Below are positions 1 through 11,100 of a DNA stretch of 64,000 bases, piece after piece; positions within the stretch are counted from its first letter, which is position 1; every line of letters starts with the position of its first letter. Location of the stretch: positions 62,001-126,000 of the forward strand of contig SWDT01000078.1 of assembly GCA_009193035.1 (NCBI GenBank), written 5' to 3'. The notes beneath the pieces were generated by a model. It was not told the origin of the DNA and did not search any database. It saw only the letters and a program-made list of their open reading frames with translations. Source of the DNA: Halicephalobus mephisto. Its lineage: Eukaryota > Nematoda > Chromadorea > Rhabditida > Panagrolaimidae. The position numbers and the translations under genes were made by a program.

Positions 1-555
1 GAAAAATTACTGTAACAATTTCTTCAAAATAGTAACTAAAAAGTCAAGAATAAAATATAAAATGATTTTTTTAATTAAAAATTATTGTAGAAATTTAACA
101 AAATTTTGTAAAAAAATATTTCAAAAATAAACTAATTTTTTATAGAAAAGTTACTGTAATAATTTCTCCGAAATAGTAATAAAAAAGTCAAATATAAAAT
201 ATAAAATGATTTTTTTAATTAAAAATTACTGTAGAAATTTAACGAAATTTTGTAAAAAAATAAATTATTTCAAAAAATTTTTTAATGGAAAAATTACTGT
301 AATAATTTCTTCGAAATAGTAACTAAAAAGTCAAGAATAAAATATAAAATGATTTTTTTAATTAAAAATTATTGTAATAATTTCTTCGAAATAGTAACTA
401 AAAAGTCAAAAATAAAATATAAAATGATTTTTTTAATTAAAAACTATTGTAATAATTTCTCCGAAATAGTAACTAAAAAGTCAAAAATAAAATATAAAAT
501 GATTTTTTTAATTAAAAATTATTGTAATAATTTCTTCGAAATAGTAATAAAAAAA
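1..555. repeat. AT-rich tandem repeat, about 75-120 bp units
   Basis: The same block (ATTACTGTAATAATTTCTTC, then AGTAACTAAAAAGTCAA and AAATATAAAATGATTTTTTT) recurs six or more times. The last three copies are spaced 75 bp apart, which is why a frame stays open across them. The array probably continues left of the window. The open frame at 349-684 is a by-product of the 75-bp period and is not called as a gene. Confidence 0.85.
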
Positions 556-789
556 ACTTTTAAGGTTACCCGAAGTCACATGAGACCATTTGGTTCCATG
601 GATTCAAAATCTTATTATTGTTGTGACGTTCCTAAATTAGATTACCCACAGGAAAATGATGCCGTCTTGAATAAAGGTCAATAAAGGTCAAATAAGGTTA
701 ACTTTAAACGAAACAAAATTTTTATTTTTTCGCTTTTTTAAATTAAATTACAAAAAAATTTTCGAACATTAATTTTGAAAAAATTTCAG

Positions 790-3700
790 AAGTCTTTGTG
801 AATTCAAAAAACGAATAAATAAAGAAATTTGCATATGGAGATTTTCGGATTGGGAAGACTGGGAAAATGTCGGATTTACCGTAATCGAAACAATGGCCAG
901 ATATCAAGAAGCAATGTTGGATTATCTCTTAATCGATCCTTCCGCGAGATTGCATCTCCTAGTTATCCCGTCGAGACTCAACGGAATGGAGAATTTCGGA
1001 TTACTAAACATCAAAGAATCTGTAAGTACGGTAGAATTAATAAAATCATGATTTTTAATTTCCAGCTATGGCCGAGTGAAAACGACACCAGAGGGTTTTA
1101 TCTTTTTTACAAGACTTTACTTCATGAAATGGCTCATCAATGGTTCGGAAACTTGGTCACAATGGTAAGGAAAGGGTATAGAGAAGATAATAGAGAAAGT
1201 TAGATCACACGCAAAAACGGTACATGGTAAAGGAAAGGTATAAAAAAGATATTAGGGAAAAATCAGATCACACGCAAAAAACAGTATACTGATATAATGT
1301 ATGGATGCATTAAAATGGCTCTGATGTATCAGATGCATTATATTCATGTATCGACACATTAGAGCTATTTTTGTAGTCTTTGATACATACCTTACTACAG
1401 TATCAGAGACAAATTTTAATACACAATCAAAAACAGTACATGGTATATGATGCATGCATATATGAAGAAGATTCTGATATATCGAGTACATTATATTCAA
1501 TATATCGATATACTATGTAGGATATCAGTCCATTGTATATAATGTATGGATGCATAAAAACGGTTCTGATGTACAGATACCTTATATTCAATGTATCTCA
1601 CACATTGGAGCTACTTTTGTAGTCTTAGATACATACCTTACTACAGTATCAGAGACAGAGCCTAATGTATACACAAAAACGATATATTGCACATGATATA
1701 TCGACACATTAAATATAATGTATTTCATATATTAGAGTCATTTTAATCTACCGTGTTTTGTATGTAGGATCAGGAAAGGTATCGTTATTGTACCGACTGC
1801 TCCTTGATGCCAAAAAATTAACCAGAGCTGCCCATTTTTCGGAATCTTTAAATTTCAAATCAAGTTAATTCAATTCACATCTATCGATTTTAGAACTCTA
1901 ATTAGAAATCAACAGCTCTGGATTAGCCTAAATTTACTACAAAATCAAAAATTACGAAACAGCACAATTACGCACTAATTCTACATGCTCATACAAACTA
2001 TTACTGTATATTTTTCAAGGATTTCGTGATAATAGCTAGTTTGCCTTCTACATCAAGAATTAACAAAATAGTCAAAGTAGAATCTCATGAAGGGATCTGG
2101 GGAGATGCTAGAGAAGAAATCCAAAAAGTGGGGATAGAACAAGGGGCAGAAACTTGGTCTAACATCCGCTGAACAAGAAGTGACAACAAAGGCACAAGAA
2201 TTGGTCTACATTCCTAACGGGGAAAGCCCGACTTGTGACCCTTAGTCCCGCTCTCTCCATAATGACGTCATGTGTCTAGCTAATCTAATCTTTGTGCTTA
2301 GTGTTCCATAGAAGTTAGATCGTAAATTTAACGAAGGGTTTGAAAAGATAAAAAAGGGTCAAAATATATACAAAAAGTAGTTCTAATATAAGAATACATA
2401 AATTGAGCATACTGTACAAGCGAATTATTGTAAAGTATCGATATATCATGTGCAATGTACCGTTTTTATGTATACATTAGGCTCTGTCTCTGATACTGTA
2501 GTAAGGTATGTATCTCAGACTACAAAAGTAGCTCCAATGTGTGAGATACATTGAATATAAGGTATCTATACATCAGAACCGTTTTTATGCATCCATACAT
2601 TATATCAGTATACTGTTTTTGTGTGTAAGATCTAGAGAAGAACTCTGGAAAAGAAACTAAAAGAGGAACCTAGGAAGAAGGAGGATAGGATTATAGAAAA
2701 TTTAAAAAGTAGTTAAGGAAGATATTAAAATAATGGGTTATGGAGAGGGATCTAGAATAGAGATCAGGGAAGGGGTTAAGGAAAAGACAGAGAAGATGCT
2801 TAAAGAAAGACCCGAAGGAGTTACAATAAGATCCGTAGAAATGCCAAAGATAGGTCGGGATGGGAAAATGATAAAAACTTAGGAAAGAACTTCAGGACGA
2901 TTTCGAGGAAAACGTTTTGAGAACATATCTAAAAAAAGTGTAGAAAAAGATCAAATATAATCTCGGAAAAGAGTCGGAGAAGAAATATAAAGGGCCCGAG
3001 GAAGGAGTTAGAATAAGGCTTGTAGAAGATATTAAAAATGGGTTATAATAAGGATCAAGAAAGATGTTAGAAAAGAGTTTGAAAATATGAAATATGAATT
3101 GTAAAAAAAAATCGAATATGGCCTCGAAGAAGTCAAAAAAGATGTTCAGAGAAAAATCAAATTAAATCCACGAAACCGAACAAAGTCAAAATGGATAACG
3201 ATAAAATAAAAGTATTATCTGGGGAGTAAATTTCGAATGAGTATTAAAAACAGCACAATATTTCAGAATTGGTGGGACGATATCTGGCTTTCTGAAAGCA
3301 TCACCAGTTTTCTTTCGTCACAGAAGCCGATTACGTAAGTTTTACTGTATTTTTGACTGGATGTGGGAAATAAAACATCTGCTTTTATTCACTAACCTTC
3401 GTCGTAAATAACGTCATGACACGTTTTATAACCTCTTAGGCAAAAAAAATAAAAATAATTTATTTACGAAATTCATCGACGAACCTAACGTGCATCGAAA
3501 AGTCGAAAATTTCGACATTTTTGCATTTTAAAAGTACCATTTGTCGTCGTTAATTAGCTAATTGCATGTTGAAACGAGTTTTAATTTTTGATTTTCGTGA
3601 CAGGAACCAAAAATAAAACTAAATTACACTTAGTCAATTAATTACAAAATGACGTCCTGGTGTCCCTGATCTCATCCTCGATAGTATAGTGGTTAGTATC

Positions 3701-6700
3701 CGCGCCTGTCACGTGCGAGACCCGGGTTCAATTCCCGGTCGGGGAGTTACTTTTTATCTTTTCCAACTAGAAAACTACTTTTTACATTTTCTGACTAAAA
3801 AATACTAATTTCTGTAATGTGATTTCGGACCAAAACTCATAACTCATTATTTTCAAACATTAAAAATCTCATGAAATCATATTGAAGTAATTTTATAAGT
3901 TTTTTACAAGAGCAATAATTAGTTTCTGCACACCAAAAAGTAACTTTTGGATCAGTAATGAATACTAATTGTTGGATTGTGCGTAATCTATTTGAGCGCA
4001 AACCACACCGCGTTGGTCCCGAAGGGAAATACCCTGAGGACCAACGAAATTTGTACGATAGCCTTTGGCGACAATTTGGAGATTGCGCAATAATTGTGAT
4101 AGAGTTGTGTTTTATCTCGTATCTTCGGCCCCAATAAAGTTACTTCCATATATTTGTGTCTACACGCGGATCCGGATTCCCCAGCGACGATCCAACACTA
4201 ATAGTCACTATTAAGTTACAACTTTCATCACAAATGCCGAACATTGATGAAAAATATGATGATTGTAATACATTTCGCAACTGTTGCGGGACCAAAAGTT
4301 ATACTTTTTTGTGAACTTAATGCAACTCTACATTGAATCTAGTACATCGATATATCATGTACAATTCACCAATATTGACACAAAAAAGCGCAACTTTTGA
4401 TCTAATAACAAATACGAACCGTCACTATCATGTTTCATTTTTCGTCACAAATGTCAATAATTATGAAAAATGTGACGATTGTTATATTTTTGTTAAATTT
4501 CGTAATTATCACTGAAAGTTGCGTTTTTTTTTATATGTAGGATTGTCTTGTGTGGCTTAGATTCAGTTCCCGGACGAGGGATTTTTAAATTTTTACTCAT
4601 TAAATGACTATTGATTTCAATAATATGATTCTAAAGCAATGCTCATGACTCATTTTCAAAGTGTTCTAAAAATTCCCTAAAATCCGATTAGAAACAATTT
4701 AATAACTTTTCATAAAAATAATAATTAGTATTTATATCCATTATGCGCACAATTCAGATTCGATTCCCGATCGAAGGAAGAAATTTTAAAATTTTTTATT
4801 CGCTAAAGTAGTGATTAATTTCAACAGTAATATACTTCCAAAAATACTATTTTCGAACATTGTAAACTTGCAAAAATACTATTTCCGAACATTGTACACT
4901 TATAAAAATATTATTTTCGAACATTGTATACTTCCAAAAATACTATTTTCGAACATTGTATACTTCCAAAAATATTATTTTCGAACATTGTATACTTATA
5001 AAAATACTATTTTCGAACATTGTAAACTTGCAAAAATATTATTTTCGAACACTGTATACTTATAAAAATCCATTTTGAGATAATTTCGAAATAAAATTTG
5101 ATTTTTTAAACAAAAATAATTAATATTTATGTTTATGTATTCTGTATATATAATTTTAAATCTACGTCAGATCACTATATATAATTTTAAATATATATAA
5201 TTTAAATCTACGTCAGAAAATTCAGAGTGTAAGGCAATTTGACATGTTTCTTTAATTCTCTGGTTCTGTACGAATTATAACTCCTCGATTTACTCGAGTA
5301 ATCCAAAAATACAAACAATAAGCAATAATTGTTCATGATGTCTTCCCAACGCTAAGTTGTCGTGCAATTGTTGAAATATAAATTGGTCCTGAAAGGATTA
5401 ACGCAAAAATTGTTTGAACACGGCCACCGTAAGAAAACGGACATCACGTTATCATTGCTTGCTTTGTATTCTAACTTTTATATATAAAACTTGTTATTGC
5501 CTGAGATCCCTATTATTCATAGTTCCAACTCTTCCATATTATTGAAAACTAATTCAGGAACTACACATAAAAAGTGGACAAGTGGTATATAGTGCATTGA
5601 TATATTACAACTATTCTAATGTAAATCACACATTGTATTTTATGTATCGATACATGAAACTGACATCAGAGCGTTGTATTTAGTGTATAGATGCATTAAA
5701 ACGGCTCGGATATACTAGATATGTTCAGTGTATTTATAAATTAAGAGTGATATCAGTGCGTTGTGTATAATGCATCTAATATACTAAAATAACTGTGATG
5801 TACTAGATATGTTCAGTGTATTTATAAATTAAGTGTGATATCAGTGCGTTGTGTATAATGCATCAATGTACTAAAACAACTGTGATGTACTAGATATTTT
5901 CACTGTATCCATAAATTAAGTGTGATATCAGTGCGTTGTGTATAATGCATCTAATATACTAAAATAACTGTGATGTACTAGATATGTTCAGTGTATTTAT
6001 AAATTAAGTGTGATATCAGTGCGTTGTGTATAATGCATCAATGTACTAACATAACTTGGATGTATCAAGTGCATTATATTCAATGCATGGATACATTAAG
6101 TTGATATCGAGGCATTGTATTTAGTATACAGATACATTGAATATATCTAGTACATCAGAGTCCTTTTAATGCATCGATATACTGAAACAACTCTGGTATA
6201 CAAATGTAGTTAATATATCAATATATTAAATTGATATCAGTGTATTGTATTCAATGAACGGATATATTAAACATAATTTACCTTTTACATTAGAGCCGTT
6301 TTAATGTACTCTTTTCTTGCGTAGGATATGGTAGTATTTGAGAGATCTTCAAGACTACAAAAATCATGCAAAACTTTACTGACATCAATTGTCTGAGATC
6401 CGAAGCTCACATGATATTAATTTTCTTTAAATTTACAAAATATAAATTTCCTAAAAAGTATTTTTAATAATTTTTTAGCTTTGATCCAAACACGGACCTC
6501 ACGACAGAACCCCTGGTGAGTGACCTCTGGGCTGACAGTATCCCCCACATCAGTTACACCAAGGGACCCGCTGTTTTGGAAATGGTCGAATCCGTAATTG
6601 GAAAAAAAAGAATGCAAAAAATTCTCCGGGATTACGTCAGGATTTATCAATTTAAATCCGCTTCCACGGTTGATTTTTTAAAATTATTACGAAATGCGAC

Positions 6701-7409
6701 TACGGTAAGTTTTGAAAAATAAAAAATAAAAAAAAATTTTTTAGGATCTTCCGTTCAATACGGTGGAGTTTTTTACCGCTTGGCTTTATCAAGGAAGTCA
6801 TCCAATTGTCTTTGTGGATTACGATTCGAAAATGAAAAGGTTTATTTTGTCCCAGATTCCGAAGATGGGATCGATGGACGTCAGATGGCCCGTACCCATC
6901 TGGATTGATTGTCTCCAAGGCACGAAAAATGAAACTTTGTATTGGATCCCGAGAGATAAGCAACTTGTAATTGATCTGAACGAGGTAAGGGATTTCAATT
7001 TTCAGTGGAATTTAAAAAATATTGATGAACAAGTTGATGGACAGGTCGCGAACTTTTTAGTAAATGAGTTTCTAACAAGTTTAAAAAATATTTTGAATAA
7101 CTAAGATTAGAACTTCATTCATGAAACTCAAAAGTCATTGATGAAGGGGTTGATGGACAGGTCACGGACTTTTTAGTAAATGAGTTTCTAACAAAAGTTT
7201 AAAAAAATGCTTTGAATTACTAAGATTAGAACTTCATTCATGAAACTCAAAAGTCATTGATGAAATAGTCGATGGAGAGGTCGTAAAATTTTTAAAACTT
7301 TTTTCAGGTGACTTCCCTGAAAACCCAGCACGCAGTCGGGTTCAACCGTAACCGTTCAGTCTATTATCAACTTTCATATCGCTTCAAAAAAAGACGGACA
7401 AAAGCTTAA
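790..7409 (+). CDS. M1-family zinc aminopeptidase, 3' portion (short form)
   Basis: Seen: six in-frame exons at 790-1021, 1066-1164, 3267-3334, 6479-6704, 6745-6984 and 7308-7409 (TAA). All introns are GT-AG and the phases match. The product carries HEMAHQWFGNLVTM, then 18 residues after the second His the Glu of WLSESITSF (HEXXH-X18-E zinc site), and later HISYTKGPAVLEM with the catalytic Tyr. Just upstream, LNGMENFGLL stands where the family has GAMENWGL, so the first Gly of GXMEN is Asn. Known: M1 enzymes trim N-terminal residues, and animal members often continue into a large helical C-terminal domain. Here the protein stops after the beta-sandwich segment (WLYQGSHPIV to SVYY), so that domain is absent. 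The 5' end is not found; it is either left of the window or in undetected exons. The gene is convergent with the ABC-type gene. Confidence 0.85.
1267..2632. mobile_element. MITE-like element with inverted arms inside an M1 intron
   Basis: The edge motif ACACGCAAAAAACAGTATAC near 1270 reappears inverted near 2600-2630 (GTATACTGTTTTTGTGTGT). Sequence at about 1537-1710 is a near-perfect reverse complement of about 2440-2610, including the TTACTACAGTATCAGAGAC segment. A further degenerate direct copy lies at 1300-1430. The middle (1760-2400) is unrelated sequence. No transposase is visible, so this is either a non-autonomous DNA element or two copies inserted in opposite orientation. Related sequence occurs at 5567-6330 and 49755-50020. 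Confidence 0.65.
2633..3240. repeat. Purine-rich low-complexity intron segment
   Basis: The plus strand is strongly A/G biased, with many variants of AGAAGGAG and GGATCTAGA over about 600 bp. The bias also flanks the MITE-like element (1165-1265 and 2085-2160), so the element probably inserted into an older purine-rich intron. No coding signal is seen. Confidence 0.6.
3675..3746 (+). tRNA. tRNA-Asp (GTC)
   Basis: A 72-nt cloverleaf is visible. The acceptor stem TCCTCGA pairs with TCGGGGA (one G-U), with discriminator G. The D-arm region is GTATAGTGGTTAGTAT (A box). The anticodon stem is CGCGC/GTGCG around loop CTGTCAC, so the anticodon is GTC. The T arm is CCGGG-TTCAATT-CCCGG (B box GGTTCAATTCC), followed by a T-run about 5 nt downstream suitable for Pol III termination. 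It lies in sense orientation in the 3.1-kb third visible intron of the M1 gene. The intact secondary structure argues that it is functional. Confidence 0.95.
3970..4197 (+). mobile_element. Solo LTR of an LTR retrotransposon, 5-bp target duplication
   Basis: The element starts TGTTGGATTG, ends CGATCCAACA (inverted ends, TG...CA) and is flanked on both sides by CTAAT (3965-3969 and 4198-4202). Internal features are CGAAGGGAAATACCCTGAGG and a poly(A) signal AATAAA. A 5-bp duplication fits Gypsy or BEL/Pao elements. No internal retroviral-type genes are present, so it is a recombined solo LTR. It shares the CGAAGGGAAATA core with the longer LTRs at 13720, 51840 and 52370 but is otherwise a different family. 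Confidence 0.9.
4538..4582 (+). pseudogene. Degenerate 3' half of tRNA-Asp, copy 2
   Basis: ATTCAGTTCCCGGACGAGGG aligns to the T arm and acceptor end of the tRNA-Asp at 3675-3746. The preceding TGTC is in the position of the anticodon loop. The 5' half is not recognisable. The downstream flank (ACTCATTTTCAAAGTGTTCT and onward) resembles the flank of the intact tRNA, so the whole unit was duplicated rather than the tRNA alone. Confidence 0.6.
4738..4782 (+). pseudogene. Degenerate 3' half of tRNA-Asp, copy 3
   Basis: CAGATTCGATTCCCGATCGA matches the B box and T arm of the intact tRNA-Asp. It is followed by the same kind of AT-rich flank (TTTTTTATTCGCTAAAGTAG compared with TTTTTACTCATTAAATGACT after copy 2). 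It lies about 198 bp from copy 2, giving a tandem tRNA-plus-flank unit of about 200 bp. Confidence 0.55.
4831..5071. repeat. 32-bp minisatellite, about 7.5 copies
   Basis: The unit TATACTTCCAAAAATACTATTTTCGAACATTG recurs with few substitutions at an exact 32-bp spacing. Because 32 is not a multiple of 3, the open frame across it (4811-5065) cycles through all three frames of the repeat and is not a gene. Confidence 0.9.
5567..6330. repeat. Satellite array, about 87-bp units, bounded by MITE-type ends
   Basis: At 5740-6060 a unit of about 87 bp (AACTGTGATGTACTAGATAT, then GTGTGATATCAGTGCGTTGT) recurs four to five times. The flanks carry the GTATNNATGNATNGATACATTA vocabulary of the element at 1267-2632, and the right edge CGTTTTAATGTACTCTTTTC resembles the edge at 49990. 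This is probably a member of the same MITE-like family whose interior expanded in tandem inside the M1 intron. Confidence 0.65.
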
Positions 7410-7499
7410 TTTTTATCTTTTTTCAACAAAAATAAATCAATTACCAAATATGGTCATCATGTTGCACAAACAAAAATAACAAAAATTCATGTTTAGTTT

Positions 7500-7925
7500 T
7501 ATCACAGTTGACAATCAAACTTTGAAATCGAAGTTGATCACCAAAGTTCAAGATTGAAATTGGTCATCAAAGTTCGAGATTAAACTTTAAAGTCAAAGTT
7601 GATCATCAAAGTTGATTATCAAAATTTAGAATCATAGTTGATAATCAAAGTTCGACATTAAACTTTTAAGTCAAAGTTGATCATCAAAGTTCGACATCAA
7701 AGTTGATTGTCAAAATTTAATAATCAACTTCGACATTAAAATTTAAAATCAAAGTTGATCATCAAAATTCGGAATCAAAGTTCGACATTAAACTTTTAAG
7801 TCAAAGTTGATCATCAAAGTTCGACATCAAAGTTGATTGTCAAAATTTAAAGTCAAAGTTCGACATCAAAATTTGAAGTCAAAGTTGATCATCAAAATCT
7901 AATATCGAAATTTGGACTTTTCGCG
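7500..7925. repeat. Minisatellite of GTTGATCATCAAAG/TTCGACATCAAA motifs
   Basis: Short units (AAAGTTGATCATCAAAGTTC, AAAGTTGATTGTCAAAATTT) are shuffled and repeated over about 420 bp directly downstream of the M1 stop codon, in the gap between the two convergent genes. TTGATCATCAA is itself nearly palindromic. No coding frame persists. Confidence 0.75.
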
Positions 7926-8140
7926 TTAAAACATCATTCACAAATTTTTTATTCCAAAAAACTATCTTATTTAAATCAACAATTAAAATGTATCTGAAAT
8001 TTTCCAAATCAAAACATGGCCCGCAAGTAGTGTCCTAAGACGAAAAATCAAAAGTTCGACTTCAAACTTGAATTTCAAACTTTGATCGTCAACTTTGATA
8101 AACCAAAAAATTGTTTCCAATATGGATCAAAAACAAAAAA

Positions 8141-11100
8141 TTAATCATCACTATCTGTGGAACTTGTTGATGATTTCCTACTATTTCCGTCTTCGATGGC
8201 AAAATTGGCCAATGGAATGACTTCATCGATGTGTTGAGCGGCCAGTCTGCAATTGTAGAGGTCGCTTGGGAAAGCGGCCAAAGTGGCCACAACAGCCACA
8301 CTTGCGTGGATTGTTCCGACAATCCTAAATTAATTGAATTTAATTCTTTTTAAATTAATGTTTCAACAGACATTTTACGTTATTTTGCACTTTTTTTGCG
8401 GGAAAATTTTTTTTAAATTTCAGTAAAAAATATTTGAAATAATCTGTAGATTCTGAATCTCTGGATTCTGAAGGTTAATTTTTAATTTTAATTTCGGATT
8501 CTGAATTTATGAATTCTGAAGGTTAATTTTTAATTTTAATTTCGGATTCTGAAGGTTGATTTTTAACTTTGACTTTGAATTTAGAATCTCCGAATTCTGA
8601 AGTTTAATTTTTAATTTTGACTTCAGATTCTGAATCTTTGGATTCTGAAGGTTAATTTTTAATTATATTTTCAGATTCTGAATCTTTAAGTTTAGAAAAC
8701 AAATTTCAAATTCTGACTTCAAATTCGGAATTTCGAAATTCTGAAACTCAATTTCTAATTCAGAATCTCAAAATTTAGAAAACGAATTTCGAATTTTTAC
8801 TTTGGATTCTGAATCTCCGGATCCGATTACCCTTATTCTTTTTTTTTCAAATTTAAAAACACCGGAATTTTCGTGCAAAAAAGCGTAAAATTATTCCAAA
8901 AATTCGAAAAATCTTACTTGTACACAGCAAGGGGTTTGATCTGGTTGTCGAAAATCAAGAATGTCCCCAGGGAATACGTGAAGCTCTGGGTTACTTGGGG
9001 AACGGCTACTGTAAAGGAGAATCTGACGGCCTGGGCGATGACGCTAGAGGCATCCTTGTGGAACTGGAAGGACAAATATCGATTGTGGTCTTTGCTGATC
9101 TCGTGTTCACGGGCATCCACTTCTGAAGCCGGGATGGATTCCAGATGTTCTAGTAACTTCTGAAAAAATAAAACTTGATTAATTTCAATTTTACGAAAAT
9201 TTTTAAAATCTAAAAAATTTTTAAATTTAAAAAAATTTTATATTTTTTAAAATCTTTAAAATTTTCATTATTTTTTTTAATTTTTGAAAATTTTACATCA
9301 GCTTCTGAAGTTCCCTAGAATCTCAAATTTCTAACACTTTTTAGAATCCTCTGAAAACTTCCGAAACAAAAAATTTTTTAATTTCTAAAAACTTGCATTT
9401 GAATATTTTTTAAAATTTAATTTTTAATTTTACAATAATGTGATTTTAAATTTTCCAAAAAGTCCCTTTTTTAAAATTTTTTGTTGTTGACAATTATTTT
9501 GAAAATTTTTCAAAATCAACTGAAAAATTTTTAAAATGTGACAAATTCCGTAAAAATCAACAAATAACTGCGAATTTTACGAACAACATGATCCAAAAAC
9601 AAATAATGTAAAATGATGACGTAAAAAACGATCTTTGATTATTCGTCGATGAAATTACGAAATATTCAAAGAAAGTAAAGATGGATAGTGACTTATATTG
9701 ACAAATATTTGACTAACGAAATCGCTATTCAGCATTGTTATTGAGGTTACCGTAGTTCTTAGTCACTATCTGGACAACTTTGTTTTTATTTGGATAGTGA
9801 CTAAAACGAGTAATTATGAAGCATTTCCAGACACTATTAATTCAATATTCTGAAAGATAATCTTCATCAAAAATGAAGAATTACTTTTCAGTCACTATCC
9901 AGAGCAATTTGCAACCACGAAAAATCAATTGCAATAAAATTGGATAGTGACTATTTTTGTTATATTTCAGTCACTATCCAAGTCACCTAATTTTCACTTT
10001 GACAGTTATTAAATATTAAATCTCCTTAATCACTACCATCTAATATTCACAAAGACTGTCTAAAAGTTGGAAAAAATTATATTTTCTAATCACTATTTAG
10101 AACAATTTCACAGCTGTTGAAAAATAATTTCAATAAAATTGGATAGTGACTATTTTTGTTATATTTTAGTCACTATTTATCTAATATTCACAAAGACAGT
10201 GTCTAAAAGTTGGAAACAATTATATTTTTTAATCACTATCCAGAACAATTTCAATAAAGTTGGATAGTGAATACTTTCGACAAATTATCAAATTTCTCAG
10301 TTACTATCTTTTTTAATTCAAAAACTCACTATTCCTCTCTTCAACGAAGCCTTCTGTGCATGACGACAATGGATGTCTGCAAATCTGAAGATGAAGAACT
10401 GGGCAACGGTCTGTAATCCATAAGCCGCAGAAGTTATGAAAGAATAAATAAGATTTTTGTGGATGTTCGACAGTATACCACAAAGGATGGACAAAATCCC
10501 AATCCAGAAGACAGCTAATCTGTGATCGAAGGCGGATTTGCAAGATCCGGTGAACTTCGTCAACAAAGCCACAAGACCGGGTTTTTCCAAAAATCCATTT
10601 CCAGCGACGTCGAAGAGGTCTTGTCTTAGACGTTTTACTGTAGTTTCTGAGTTATATCCGAAGACTATTCCCATCAAAGCTCCAGAGAGCAAAATACTCG
10701 ATCCCACGACGACATATTGCCAAGCATGTCGGATCCCGCGAGGAAAGTAGATCTCTGAAATTAGGTAATGTTTGTAGAAGAAGTGTAAACAACCTTGAAA
10801 AGTCAAACATACGTATGTCTGGTTTGTTGAAAAACTCAAACATGTTGCCGTTCATCTTCGTCACTGCAGCGGCCGACACTCCGACCATTCCGCAGAACAG
10901 GAATCCAGCAAGGTAGAGGTACCATAGACTAAAGGCCGTTCGACGGACACGGTAGAAGGCCGCAGATTTGTGATGATGGAGACGCTGAAAATCGAGGTTA
11001 CTGTAGTAGAGTTCTGTAAAGACCAAGAAAAAAAATCAAAACGAAGACCTAAACAAAAATTATTTTTAGAAAAAATATTTTTTAAAAACCTAATTATAAT

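Noticed and set aside
349..684. Open frame of 111 codons with a 25-residue internal repeat
   Set aside because: It is the 75-bp tandem repeat read in frame. The last 35 codons are unique sequence but match nothing I recognise and cannot be tied by splicing to the M1 gene.
4831..5071. Regular 32-bp direct repeats resembling a CRISPR array
   Set aside because: Units are contiguous with no spacers, the DNA is eukaryotic, and there are no cas genes; it is a minisatellite.
10652..11026. Hidden Walker A or LSGGQ motif in alternative frames of the ABC-type locus
   Set aside because: I read the exons and introns for GxxGxGK(S/T) and LSGGQ-like strings on the minus strand and found none.
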